Position numbers and translations under genes: made by a program. Below the pieces are notes generated by a model. It was not told the origin of the DNA. It worked only from the letters and a program-made list of their open reading frames with translations, and did no database searches. From contig NZ_CANLEA010000010.1 in assembly GCF_947489565.1 (NCBI RefSeq), positions 1-64,000 of the forward strand: DNA of 64,000 nucleotides, given 5' to 3'. This DNA is from an uncultured Kordia sp. Its GTDB lineage: Bacteria > Bacteroidota > Bacteroidia > Flavobacteriales > Flavobacteriaceae. Below, one piece after another: positions 18,365 through 26,848 of this stretch; positions within the stretch are counted from its first letter, which is position 1, and the number at the start of each line of letters is the position of its first letter.

Positions 18365-19210
18365 TCATGTCTTTTGTTCAAACCAATCCATAAACGGTTT
18401 TCGTTTGTAGCGACTGATGTTGATTTCTCCAATTTCTGAATTTTGGATCGCAGATTTTAATCGAACTAGAAGCTTTCCATTTTCTATTTTTTCAATTTCA
18501 TCAATGGAATTTATATGAACAATAATTTGCCGATTTGCTCTAAAAAATAATTGATCGTTGACTTTTTCTTCCAAACCATTCAAGGTAAAATCGGTCGTAA
18601 TGGTTTTACCATCATTTTGCACGGCATACACGATTTTGTTTTCGCTATAAAAACACGCAATATTTTCATACGTAAGCAAGGTCGTTTTTGCGCCATGTTC
18701 TATAGCAATTTCTGCATCTTTGATAGACAGTTTATACAAATCGTATATATCAAATGCATAGTAGGCACTAACGGCAAGAGCACTCAATAAAAGTGTAAGT
18801 AGCAAACCAATTAGGAAATAATAAAAATCAGGTTCTCCGCCACTCAATGGTGTTAATATTAAATATATAGGAATGTAAATTAGAATGATATATAACAACG
18901 TAGAGAGTAAAAATTTTACGATGGTAACGATCTCTATCTTTTTGCTAAAGTATTTTTTCTTGTAGTATTTGAAATTGAAATGCGCTATGAAGCCAATGAT
19001 TGTTCCTAAACCAATAGAAGCCAAAAAACCTTCCCAAGGAAAGACATAGGACTCACTACCTGGAAAATTTTCGCGCGTCATCAAATGATTTACCAATAAT
19101 GAAAAAACTACTAGGATACTCATTTTTTGTAGCCAGCGCCACGAAAAATTATGTATCAGTTTATGAATCAGATTACTAAAAATATTTTTGTTGTTTTGTG
19201 TTGTACTCAT
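18365..19210 (-). CDS. Membrane-anchored LytTR DNA-binding protein
   Basis: 281 residues. Four hydrophobic segments in the first ~165 residues are followed by a LytTR DNA-binding domain (about 175-278, with KIVYAVQNDGK and FFRANRQIIVHINSIDEIEK typical of the fold). There is no receiver domain, so it is a one-component membrane regulator, a type common in Flavobacteriaceae. The target is unknown. It is transcribed alone, upstream of the CPBP gene with a gap of about 117 bp. Confidence 0.9.
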   Translation of the reverse strand: MSTTQNNKNIFSNLIHKLIHNFSWRWLQKMSILVVFSLLVNHLMTRENFPGSESYVFPWEGFLASIGLGTIIGFIAHFNFKYYKKKYFSKKIEIVTIVKFLLSTLLYIILIYIPIYLILTPLSGGEPDFYYFLIGLLLTLLLSALAVSAYYAFDIYDLYKLSIKDAEIAIEHGAKTTLLTYENIACFYSENKIVYAVQNDGKTITTDFTLNGLEEKVNDQLFFRANRQIIVHINSIDEIEKIENGKLLVRLKSAIQNSEIGEINISRYKRKPFMDWFEQKT

Positions 19211-19302
19211 GAATGAGAAATCCCTTTTTTCATTGGGTTCAAAAGTAAAATAATTTTCTTGACGAATGAATTTCGATACGTTTTTAAAGGAAGTTTTTTA
19301 TG

Positions 19303-19330
19303 AAAAAAGCCTGCATTACACAGGCTTTCC
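19303..19330 (-). terminator. Hairpin terminator (minus)
   Basis: AAAGCCTG and CAGGCTTT flank a 7-base loop. On the minus strand the hairpin is followed by TTTTTT. It closes the transcript of the VF530-type gene. The rest of 19211-19492 shows nothing. Confidence 0.7.
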
Positions 19331-19492
19331 AATACAAATTTCAAAGTATGCTACTGCTTATTCTTAAAAAGACAGTAGTATGATGTAATTGTTGAAACAC
19401 AATGATTATATTGTTAATTCAAAGTACGCGAAAACTTGTGAGAATTTTACCGTAATATGTATAGATGTCACAGTAATTTGTAATGTTGGTCA

Positions 19493-19729
19493 TTATTTTT
19501 TGTAGATCGCTTTGTCTATTAACTTCAAGTATAGTTTTTCTACTTTCTCGCGTGCCCAAGGTGTTCTTCGTAAAAATTTTAAGCTCGATTTTATAGATGG
19601 ATTGCTTCTAAAGCAATTGATTTTAATTCGTTCGCCCAATTCTTCAAAACCATAATGGTCAACTAAAGTTTCTACGATTTCCGCCAGTTTTATTCCGTGT
19701 AGCGGATTGTTAGGTTGTTCATTGCTCAT
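19493..19729 (-). CDS. VF530 family (DUF2132) small DNA-binding protein
   Basis: 78 residues, typical for the VF530 family (PF09905). It shows the conserved [20 protein letters not shown] start, then [31 protein letters not shown]. The Vibrio fischeri member has a solved fold and was reported to bind DNA; the biological role is unknown. Its ATG overlaps the stop of the upstream gene by four bases (ATGA), so the pair is translationally coupled. Confidence 0.92.
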   Translation of the reverse strand: MSNEQPNNPLHGIKLAEIVETLVDHYGFEELGERIKINCFRSNPSIKSSLKFLRRTPWAREKVEKLYLKLIDKAIYKK

Positions 19730-20088
19730 TGTTTGGTTTTTCGTTTGTAAGTATATTGAGATGTAATTTCTTTATTATTTTCTTTAAAAGACAGCGTATC
19801 TTTATTTATAGATGTAATTTTATACTGCATTTTTCCTATGGTAAGCTCATCGCCTTCTAGTGTATAAGTAGCTTCGAGTAAAAAGTCTGCAAATTCTATT
19901 ACTAAAATATCATCTTGTTTGAATGTAAATACAACGTTTTTGTCAATTAAAGGATTTGCTAGTTCACTTTTTAATTCTCCTGTAATAGTTTCCAATTCCC
20001 AAGTGCCATAAATTTCTTTTTTAAAATTTGTTTGTGCGGTTGTGATATGAATTCCGATTACCAAAAAAAATAAAAGCTTGATACGCAT
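19726..20088 (-). CDS. Small secreted lipocalin-like protein
   Basis: 120 residues. A signal peptide (about 1-18, ending TTAQ) precedes a small all-beta domain with [20 protein letters not shown] and the [15 protein letters not shown] strand pattern of Bacteroidetes lipocalin-like domains. It probably binds a small hydrophobic ligand or forms part of the envelope; this is inferred. It overlaps the downstream VF530 gene by four bases and follows the esterase gene by 20 bases on the same strand, so the three are likely one operon. Confidence 0.75.
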   Translation of the reverse strand: MRIKLLFFLVIGIHITTAQTNFKKEIYGTWELETITGELKSELANPLIDKNVVFTFKQDDILVIEFADFLLEATYTLEGDELTIGKMQYKITSINKDTLSFKENNKEITSQYTYKRKTKQ

Positions 20089-20108
20089 CGTTGTTTGTCT
20101 TTATAAAT

Positions 20109-21158
20109 TTAATTGCCAATTGTTCTAATGATGAAGTCTTCATAACTTTCTCCTTCTGTAGTGTCCAAATCAATTTGTGGACAATAATAGATTCCTTTTG
20201 CACCTACTTTTATTGCGTGTTGCTGAATGGTTTTTACATGCAATGGATGATGAAAAATTTCGCCCATATTCTCTGGAATACCACCCGAAGAAGTATCTGT
20301 TTGTAAATAAAACACTGGATCATCTGCCGATAACATTTGCAGCATGTTGGTCTTTTCTAGGTACTTTTTTGTGGTTTCAGAAGTTAAATCTGTACGCGTA
20401 TCTATTCCATAATACAATAAAATACGATGTTCTTGAATCAATTCTTCCAAAGAAGTTGCTGTAAATCCATCTTCTTGAAATGATGCAAATACGGTTTGAT
20501 GCCATTGGGCAATATCATAATTGGCTTGTGTTGAAATGCCAACAAACCCTTTGATCCGTGTAGATTCACTCTCCAATGAGTTTTTACCAGCATCAATCGC
20601 CATATCATCTTGAAAAGCAATCCACATAGCAGCAGCCGAACCTGCCGAACTTCCATACAGCATTACGTTTTCTTTGTCAAAATGCAAACTATCTGAAAAA
20701 TAACGCATGTGTTGCAACGCACGTTTTACATCGTGTAAACTATTGAGAATTCCTTGATTGTTATGTGGATCTACAAATCGGTAATTGATCGTAGCAACCG
20801 CAATATTTTTTTCTAACAGTCTATCAATAAATCCGCGATAGCGATAAGAATCATAATATTTAGATTTATCTCCGTTGACAAATCCGCCACCATGAACTAA
20901 TATTAGTAAGGAAGAAACTTTTTCCGTATTAGGTTTAAAAAAGTCATATCTATTTCGTTTGTCATCACCATATATAATATTTGGATGAAAACTAACCGAA
21001 TTTAAAGAAGTAGAAATAGGTGATTCAAATTCCTGCAAACCCTTTTCTATATGCTGCGAAGGAAGAGAACTTACTTCTGGAGCACAAGCTACTTGCAGTA
21101 TGCATACAATGAGCAGCAATATGCGAAGTAGGATTGAAGGGAAATCTTTTGCAAGCAT
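20109..21158 (-). CDS. Alpha/beta hydrolase, carboxylesterase-like lipoprotein
   Basis: 349 residues from the ATG at 21158. A longer in-frame start at 21254 would overlap the DinB gene and precede the signal peptide wrongly. The lipobox LQVAC (Cys25) makes it a lipoprotein. The esterase/lipase features are the oxyanion motif HGGGF, the nucleophile Ser in YGSSAGSAA, and a late His in the EIFHHPLHV region. The family hydrolyses small acyl esters (BD-FAE/HSL-like). It starts 12 bases after the stop of the DinB-type gene, so they form an operon. Confidence 0.88.
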   Translation of the reverse strand: MLAKDFPSILLRILLLIVCILQVACAPEVSSLPSQHIEKGLQEFESPISTSLNSVSFHPNIIYGDDKRNRYDFFKPNTEKVSSLLILVHGGGFVNGDKSKYYDSYRYRGFIDRLLEKNIAVATINYRFVDPHNNQGILNSLHDVKRALQHMRYFSDSLHFDKENVMLYGSSAGSAAAMWIAFQDDMAIDAGKNSLESESTRIKGFVGISTQANYDIAQWHQTVFASFQEDGFTATSLEELIQEHRILLYYGIDTRTDLTSETTKKYLEKTNMLQMLSADDPVFYLQTDTSSGGIPENMGEIFHHPLHVKTIQQHAIKVGAKGIYYCPQIDLDTTEGESYEDFIIRTIGN

Positions 21159-21169
21159 ATTATTTTCTA

Positions 21170-21739
21170 TTACTTTCTTGGAATTCGTTTGATAATTAAT
21201 CGTATTTGTCCCATATGATTCGCTTGATGTTCCATTACATGATACCAAGCCCAATGATTGTTCATGCTGCTTCCTTCTACTTTTGCTTCAAACCATGCAT
21301 CATTTTTGGTTTTTAATAATCGTAATGTTTCTTTACGCACTTCATCCCAAATATCGAGATAATAACTAATTGGCTTGTTTACAAAGGTTTTTCTACCATT
21401 TTCACCTAAACCTAATGCTGTTTCCCATTCTTTTTCACTTCGATTAAATCCTCTATTTTCAAATGTATATAGTTGGTAATATTTCTCCGTAGCTGCCAAA
21501 TGGTAAATCATTGCTCCTATCCTATTGGCGTCTTCATCTAGCAGAAAGTCTGTTTCTTCCTCAGATAAATTGGCAACACTATACGTAACACGACTTTTTA
21601 AGTCTTCGAGCATAGACACCATATTTCCAATCTGGGTATCATAGCCCGATTTAGCTTTTATTTGTTGTGCCTGTAATGTAGGCGAGCAAATACCAATTAA
21701 TAGTAAGAAAATAGAGATTGGTCGTGTGTATGATTTCAT
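21170..21739 (-). CDS. DinB-family four-helix protein, exported
   Basis: 189 residues with a signal peptide (about 1-24, SPTLQAQQ). The rest is a DinB-like helical bundle with the three-His metal-site pattern: YHLAATEKYY and, near the C-terminus, HVMEHQANHMGQIR. The family comprises metal-dependent thiol transferases and proteins of unknown function; an exported member is somewhat unusual. It is first in a probable operon with the esterase, lipocalin-like and VF530 genes. Confidence 0.88.
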   Translation of the reverse strand: MKSYTRPISIFLLLIGICSPTLQAQQIKAKSGYDTQIGNMVSMLEDLKSRVTYSVANLSEEETDFLLDEDANRIGAMIYHLAATEKYYQLYTFENRGFNRSEKEWETALGLGENGRKTFVNKPISYYLDIWDEVRKETLRLLKTKNDAWFEAKVEGSSMNNHWAWYHVMEHQANHMGQIRLIIKRIPRK

Positions 21740-21837
21740 CAGTAAAAGAATTTCGTTAGTATATTTTACTGGAAATTACTGAATTCTATGATTATTTTGG
21801 ACTAATTAGGAATAAGTTTAAGAATTATTAACGTTCC

Positions 21838-22647
21838 TTATTTTAACTTATAATGATTCATTAGCATTTTTTCATACACTTTATCCGGCAAAGCACGCTT
21901 TAATACAATAGAAAACTTCTGCATAAACGCTCCGACTTTGTAGTGAATTTTAGGTTTTTTGGTTTCAATAATCTTTAAAACGGAAGTTGCCATGATTTTT
22001 GGATCCGATCCGCCATCTACATGTTCGTCCATTTCTTTAAGCATGTTTCCATACACTTCTTTATACGGAGAATCGTCATAAACTGGCGTATGATAACGTC
22101 CTGCGGCAATATTGGTTGCAAAATCACCTGGCGCAACATTCGCAATTTCAACACCAAACATTTTTACTTCCATACGCATGGCTTCTGTCACCAATTCTAA
22201 AGCACCTTTGGTTGCTGAGTAAATTCCTCTATACGGCAATCCCATATAACCTGCAATAGAAGTCACATTGACAATATGACCACTTTTTTGTTTGCGCATT
22301 TGTGGCAAAACTGCTTTCATTACAGCAATTGGACCGTATAAGTTGGTTTGAAAAGCTTTGTGGATTTCTTCGTCTGGAGTTTCTTCAATAGGACCTGTAA
22401 TTCCAACTCCTGCGTTGTTGATTAATATATCCAAACGACCTTCTGCTTCTATAATCGTAGCCACTGCTTTTTGAATAGTTTCCGTGTCACGTACATCCAA
22501 AGCAATGAGTTTAAAAGCTGTAAAATCTTTGAATTTATCGGGGTTTCTACTTGTACCATATACAGTATAGCCTTTTTCTGCTAATAAGATTCCTATAGAT
22601 TTTCCAATTCCTGATGAACCACCAGTAATCAATACAACTTTTGACAT
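21838..22647 (-). CDS. Short-chain dehydrogenase/reductase (SDR)
   Basis: 269 residues. It has the Rossmann motif TGGSSGIG (8-15), NNAG (77-80) and the catalytic set Ser130, Tyr143 and Lys147 (YSATK). It is a classical SDR using NAD(P)H to reduce or oxidise an unknown alcohol or ketone in the cytoplasm. The C-terminal extension after about residue 195 is typical of the retinol-dehydrogenase-like subgroup. Single gene. Confidence 0.95.
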   Translation of the reverse strand: MSKVVLITGGSSGIGKSIGILLAEKGYTVYGTSRNPDKFKDFTAFKLIALDVRDTETIQKAVATIIEAEGRLDILINNAGVGITGPIEETPDEEIHKAFQTNLYGPIAVMKAVLPQMRKQKSGHIVNVTSIAGYMGLPYRGIYSATKGALELVTEAMRMEVKMFGVEIANVAPGDFATNIAAGRYHTPVYDDSPYKEVYGNMLKEMDEHVDGGSDPKIMATSVLKIIETKKPKIHYKVGAFMQKFSIVLKRALPDKVYEKMLMNHYKLK

Positions 22648-22819
22648 TCGTTTAATTTTTGGTTAATTTTTTACAAATATGCTTAAAAAAAAGGAGAAAT
22701 AAAGCCTTGACTTCATAATCGAGATGAACAATGTAAGACTTGCTATCTTGTATTTATAGAACCTTCTTATAAATGATTTGTGAAGTTGTTTTGGGATCGT
22801 TGACTTTAGGGCATAAAAA

Positions 22820-22917
22820 AAGGCAAGCTACCTACATCACACCGCTACGACCGTATACCTTTGCTGCGTTCCCGCCCTGGAGGATTAAACAGGAGCTGGT
22901 TGTGTAGGACTTGCCGC
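22820..22917 (-). ncRNA. ffs: Signal recognition particle RNA (4.5S type)
   Basis: Read on the minus strand, the core GGGCGGGAACGCAGCAAAGG corresponds to the SRP domain IV loop and tetraloop (compare CAGGTCCGGAAGGAAGCAGC). The ends GGCAAGTCCTACACAACC and GGTGTGATGTAGGTAGCTTGCC pair to close a long hairpin of about 98 nt, and TTTTTTT follows as terminator. The small bacterial type has no Alu domain. It forms the SRP with Ffh and targets membrane proteins to the translocon. Confidence 0.93.
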
Positions 22918-23002
22918 TGCAAAGATAAAATGTTTTTACATTTAAGCAACCATTTTTTGAACTGATTTTAATACTTTAGCTCAATAAAAATATTGCATTC
23001 CT

Positions 23003-24067
23003 ATGAAACTTTATAAGATATTCATAATCACATTTTTAAGTTTAACTATTTTTTCTTGCGGAAGCGAAAAAAAACCAACTCCATCCAAGTTTTCACTGAA
23101 AATAGATGGAAAAACGGATAAGTTTCAACTAAGTTCCGCTATAAAAGCGACTTTGATCAACGTAAATAATGGTCCTGTTGAGTCTGTTTCGTATACTTTA
23201 AACGATCAAAAGTTAGAAAATTCTAGTGCAGATCCTTCTGTTTTAGAAACTACAATTCCTGCAGATATGTTGTTAGGAAAACAATTATTGAAAGCTACAG
23301 TAACCTACGGAGGCGGAAAAACGGCACCTGTGGTGAAGAATATTATTGTTTTATCAAACAGTAAACCTAAGATTTACACTTATAAAATTGTCAATACGTA
23401 TCCGCATGACAACAAAGCCTACACTCAAGGATTGGAGTTTTATAGAGATACACTTTTTGAAAGTACAGGACAGCGTGGACAATCATCACTTCGTAAAGTG
23501 AATTATAAAACAGGAGAAATTTACCAAAAAATTGATTTAGATCGTCAATATTTCGGTGAAGGTATTACAGTCTTAAACGATACTTTGTATATGCTGACTT
23601 GGCAGGCAAATAAAGGGTTTGTTTTTAATCCTGATAATTTAAAAGAGATTCGTACTTTCTATTATCAAAAGAGTAATCAAGGTTGGGGATTGTGTACCGA
23701 TGGTGAAAAGTTTTATAAAAGTGATGGAACTGAAAAAATCTGGATTTTAAATCCTACGACATTGAAAGAAGAATACGCAATTCAAGTATGTGACAACAAA
23801 CGTACGTATGTAAAATCGAATGAATTGGAATATATCAATGGGAAGATTTATGCAAATAGCTATCAAAAACCTAGTATGATGATCATTAATCCAAAGAATG
23901 GTGCATTGGAAGGTATTATTGATTTTAGAGGTTTGAAAGAGAAAACAACGGTGCTTCCTACAACCGATGTTTTTAATGGTATTGCGTACAATCCTAAAAC
24001 GAAAACATATTTTGTTACTGGAAAATACTGGGATAAAATGTTTGAAGTTGAGATTATGGAGCGATAG
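23003..24067 (+). CDS. Glutaminyl-peptide cyclotransferase, lipoprotein
   Basis: 354 residues. The lipobox IFSC (Cys19) indicates a lipoprotein. An N-terminal Ig-like region (about 25-125) precedes a beta-propeller glutamine cyclotransferase domain (PF05096, about 130-350). The family signatures are YPHDNKAYTQGLEF, GQSSLRKVNYKTGEI and the ELEYINGKIYANSY stretch. Such enzymes convert N-terminal Gln (or Glu) to pyroglutamate, protecting exported protein N-termini in the periplasm. Single gene, followed at once by the 108-bp repeat array. Confidence 0.93.
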   Translation: MKLYKIFIITFLSLTIFSCGSEKKPTPSKFSLKIDGKTDKFQLSSAIKATLINVNNGPVESVSYTLNDQKLENSSADPSVLETTIPADMLLGKQLLKATVTYGGGKTAPVVKNIIVLSNSKPKIYTYKIVNTYPHDNKAYTQGLEFYRDTLFESTGQRGQSSLRKVNYKTGEIYQKIDLDRQYFGEGITVLNDTLYMLTWQANKGFVFNPDNLKEIRTFYYQKSNQGWGLCTDGEKFYKSDGTEKIWILNPTTLKEEYAIQVCDNKRTYVKSNELEYINGKIYANSYQKPSMMIINPKNGALEGIIDFRGLKEKTTVLPTTDVFNGIAYNPKTKTYFVTGKYWDKMFEVEIMER

Positions 24068-24073
24068 GTTTTT

Positions 24074-24727
24074 TTAGACTTCTTAGATTTGCTTTGCTCT
24101 TAGATTTAGTAGACACAGCTTCGCCTTTTTGTATTTTGGTTGGAATACGTAAACTATTAAACTTATAAACACATAAACTTCTTAGACTTCTTAGATTTGC
24201 TTTGCTCTTAGATTTATTAGACGCAGCTTCGCCTTTTTGTATTTTGATTATAATACGTAAACTCTTAAACTTATAAACACATAAACTTCTTAGACTTCTT
24301 AGATTTGCTTTGCTCTTAGATTTATTAAACGCAGCTTCGCCTTTTTGTATTTTGGTTAGAATACGTAAACTACTAAACTTATAAACACATAAACTTCTTA
24401 GACTTCTTAGATTTGCTGTGCTCTTAGATTTATTAGACACAGCTTCGCCTTTTTGTATTTTGATTACAATACGAAAACTACTAAACTTATAAACACATAA
24501 ACTTCTTAGACTTCTTAGATTTGCTTTGCTCTTAGATTTATTAGACGCAGCTTCGCCTTTTTGTATTTTGATTATAATACGTAAACTATTAAACTTATAA
24601 ACACATAAACTTCTTAGACTTCTTAGATTTGCTATGCTCTTAGATTTATTAGACGCAGCTTCGTCTTTTTGTATTTTGATTATAATACGTAAACTCCTAA
24701 ACTTATAAACACATAAACTTCTTAGAG
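24074..24727. repeat. 108-bp tandem repeat array, six units plus a partial unit
   Basis: The TTAGACTTCTTAGATTTGCT landmark recurs at 24074, 24182, 24290, 24398, 24506 and 24614, with a partial seventh copy at 24722, exactly 108 bp apart. Copies differ by a few substitutions. Since 108 is divisible by three, a 36-residue repeat frame stays open on the minus strand, but it has no leader or folding features and is judged non-coding. The unit carries AGCAAAGC and GCGAAGC words related to those at 165-457 and 54805-54875. It fills the whole gap between the cyclase gene and the AraC gene. Confidence 0.92.
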
Positions 24728-24728
24728 C

Positions 24729-25607
24729 TTAAAGAATTCTTTTAATTCCAGAGAATTCCTCTTTGAATTCAGTCGGTGTGCAATTTTTAATTTTCTTAAA
24801 AACACGATTAAAGTTTGCAATATTATTGAATCCGCATTCAAAAGCAATTTCAGAAATTCGATGATCGCCTTCAATAAGTTTCATGGAAGCGTGACTGATT
24901 CTAATATCATTTAAATATTCAATAAACGTCTTTCCCGTTCTACTTTTTATAAAACGGTTAAAGGACACATTGCTCATATTGACTAAGCTTGATACATCGT
25001 CCAATTTGATTTTATCTTTAAAATGATCGTTGATGTATTCATACACCAATTCTAAACGTTTGTTATTTTCAAAATTAGGTCTGTCTACGGCATAATTTGA
25101 CAATAAAGTTTGTCCTTCGGAAGTTGCTAAATCTTGAAGTATGGATAAGAATTTTATAAAATAATCCATTCCTTGAAATTCAGATAAGCTTGAAATGCTA
25201 TCGTACAGTTTCAGGCTGATTTCTTTGGAAAACAATATTCCGTACGAAGATCGTTCTAACATGTTTTTAATAGGTTTCATGATCTTTTTATCTAATAATC
25301 CTTGATGAAACAAACTGTCATGAAACTGTATGGTGATTTCATGAGCATTTTCATCTAATGATTCATCCGATAGCCAACCATGATGTAAATTGGGTCCTAC
25401 CAACACGAGTTCTACCGCATCAATTTCCTCAAAACTATCTCCTACAAATCGTTTTATTCCTTTTCCATTCCGTATAAAATTGAATTCATATTCAGGATGA
25501 AAATGTATGGGATAATCGAAAATTTTCTTCTTTCTATCAAAAACAAGAAAGCTATCTTCTAAGGTTAAAGGTGTTATTTCTCGTTGTACATTTTTTAGTA
25601 AACGCAT
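24729..25607 (-). CDS. AraC family regulator of the mannan operon (putative)
   Basis: 292 residues. An N-terminal cupin-like ligand domain (about 15-150, with FDYPIHFHPEYEF and LVLVGPNLHHGWL) and a C-terminal double helix-turn-helix (about 190-290, with ISEIAFECGFNNIANFNRVFKK) identify an AraC/XylS regulator. It is divergent from the mannanase operon across only about 100 bp, so it probably controls that operon in response to a mannan-derived sugar (inference from position). The start ATG at 25607 is well supported. Confidence 0.93.
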   Translation of the reverse strand: MRLLKNVQREITPLTLEDSFLVFDRKKKIFDYPIHFHPEYEFNFIRNGKGIKRFVGDSFEEIDAVELVLVGPNLHHGWLSDESLDENAHEITIQFHDSLFHQGLLDKKIMKPIKNMLERSSYGILFSKEISLKLYDSISSLSEFQGMDYFIKFLSILQDLATSEGQTLLSNYAVDRPNFENNKRLELVYEYINDHFKDKIKLDDVSSLVNMSNVSFNRFIKSRTGKTFIEYLNDIRISHASMKLIEGDHRISEIAFECGFNNIANFNRVFKKIKNCTPTEFKEEFSGIKRIL

Positions 25608-25708
25608 AATTTTTTATCAATTTTTTATCAATTTGACAAAATAGTACCATCAAAAATAAGAATGTCTACCTAACTTTGATCCTTTATTTTAAACAAATTA
25701 TCAACATA

Positions 25709-26848
25709 GTGATCAAAAAAAACATATTTAATTACTCCAAAATCTTTATAATAGTATTAGTCGCGTTATCATTTTCTTCGTGTACTTCTTTATATGATGC
25801 TACGTATGCAAAACCACAACTCGTAGATCAGAAACTATCGAAAGAAACAAAAGTGCTTCACAAAAAACTATTCATGATCTCAAAAGCAGGTTTTGCCATT
25901 GGTCAACAAGATGCTACAGCATATGGTATTGGTTGGAAAAAAATTGGAAACGCAAATGTGTGGAGAAGCGATATGCACGACGTTAGCGGTAATTTTCCTT
26001 CCATTTATGGTTTTGATATTGCCAAAATAGAGTTTGATAGTAGTAAAAATATTGATTCCGTTGATTTTAATGTTATGCGGAATTTAATTGTAGAAGCACA
26101 TAAAAAAGGTGGTTTAATCACAATTAGTTGGCATGCATACAATCCTGTAAATGATGCAAGTTCTTGGGACACCATTCCTGCGGTCAGCAAAATTATTAAG
26201 AATGGAAATTTGAAACCAAAATACAAAGCATGGGGAAAGAAAGTTGCTGACTTTTTAACATCGCTAGAATATAAAGGTCGAAAAATTCCTGTCATCTTTC
26301 GTCCGTTTCACGAAATGAATGGCGAATGGTTTTGGTGGGGAAAAGGACATTGTACACCCGAAGAATACCAAACACTTTGGCGGGAAACGGTACACATGCT
26401 TAGAGATGAATATAAAGTTCATAATCTCTTGTATGTATATGCGCCAAACAGACTTAAAAAGAATGAAGATTATCTAAAATATTATCCTGGTGATGAATAT
26501 GTTGATATATTAGGTGTCGATATTTATGATTATAGCAGATCGGATGAATATGTAGTTTCGCTTAAAAATGATCTAAGTCTGGTAAAACGTGTTGCCACCG
26601 AAAAGAATAAACTGTACGCGCTTACAGAAACAGGATTGGAATCGGTTACAACCAACAATTGGTTTACGGAGACATTATATCCTAATATTAAAAATTCTGG
26701 AATATCTTGGATCTTGTTTTGGAGAAATGCCAATAGAAAACATCATTATATGCCTTATAAATTTCATAAAAATGAAGACGATTTTAAAAAGTTTCAGAGC
26801 TTGACAGAAACGCTTTTTTTGAAGGACTTAAATAACCTAAAATTTTGA
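25709..26848 (+). CDS. GH26 beta-mannanase, lipoprotein
   Basis: 379 residues from the GTG at 25709. An in-frame TTG at 25676 lies inside a TAACTTTG promoter-like box (25671-25678) and would spoil the signal peptide, so it is rejected. The lipobox FSSC (Cys25) anchors it. The GH26 TIM barrel has the acid/base Glu202 in RPFHEMNGEW and the nucleophile Glu307 in LTETGLES. It cleaves beta-1,4-mannan, in Bacteroides typically to mannobiose. It is the first gene of the operon with the symporter, GH130 and epimerase genes; its stop overlaps the TTG of the next gene. Confidence 0.94.
   Translation: MIKKNIFNYSKIFIIVLVALSFSSCTSLYDATYAKPQLVDQKLSKETKVLHKKLFMISKAGFAIGQQDATAYGIGWKKIGNANVWRSDMHDVSGNFPSIYGFDIAKIEFDSSKNIDSVDFNVMRNLIVEAHKKGGLITISWHAYNPVNDASSWDTIPAVSKIIKNGNLKPKYKAWGKKVADFLTSLEYKGRKIPVIFRPFHEMNGEWFWWGKGHCTPEEYQTLWRETVHMLRDEYKVHNLLYVYAPNRLKKNEDYLKYYPGDEYVDILGVDIYDYSRSDEYVVSLKNDLSLVKRVATEKNKLYALTETGLESVTTNNWFTETLYPNIKNSGISWILFWRNANRKHHYMPYKFHKNEDDFKKFQSLTETLFLKDLNNLKF

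Noticed and set aside
24054-24440. Open frame on minus through the tandem array (36-residue repeat protein)
   Set aside because: The frame exists only because the unit is 108 bp, a multiple of three; it has no usual start context, its composition follows the repeat, and it overlaps the end of the cyclase gene.
24074-24727. Possible CRISPR array
   Set aside because: Units of 108 bp are similar over their whole length with no unique spacers, and no cas genes are near.
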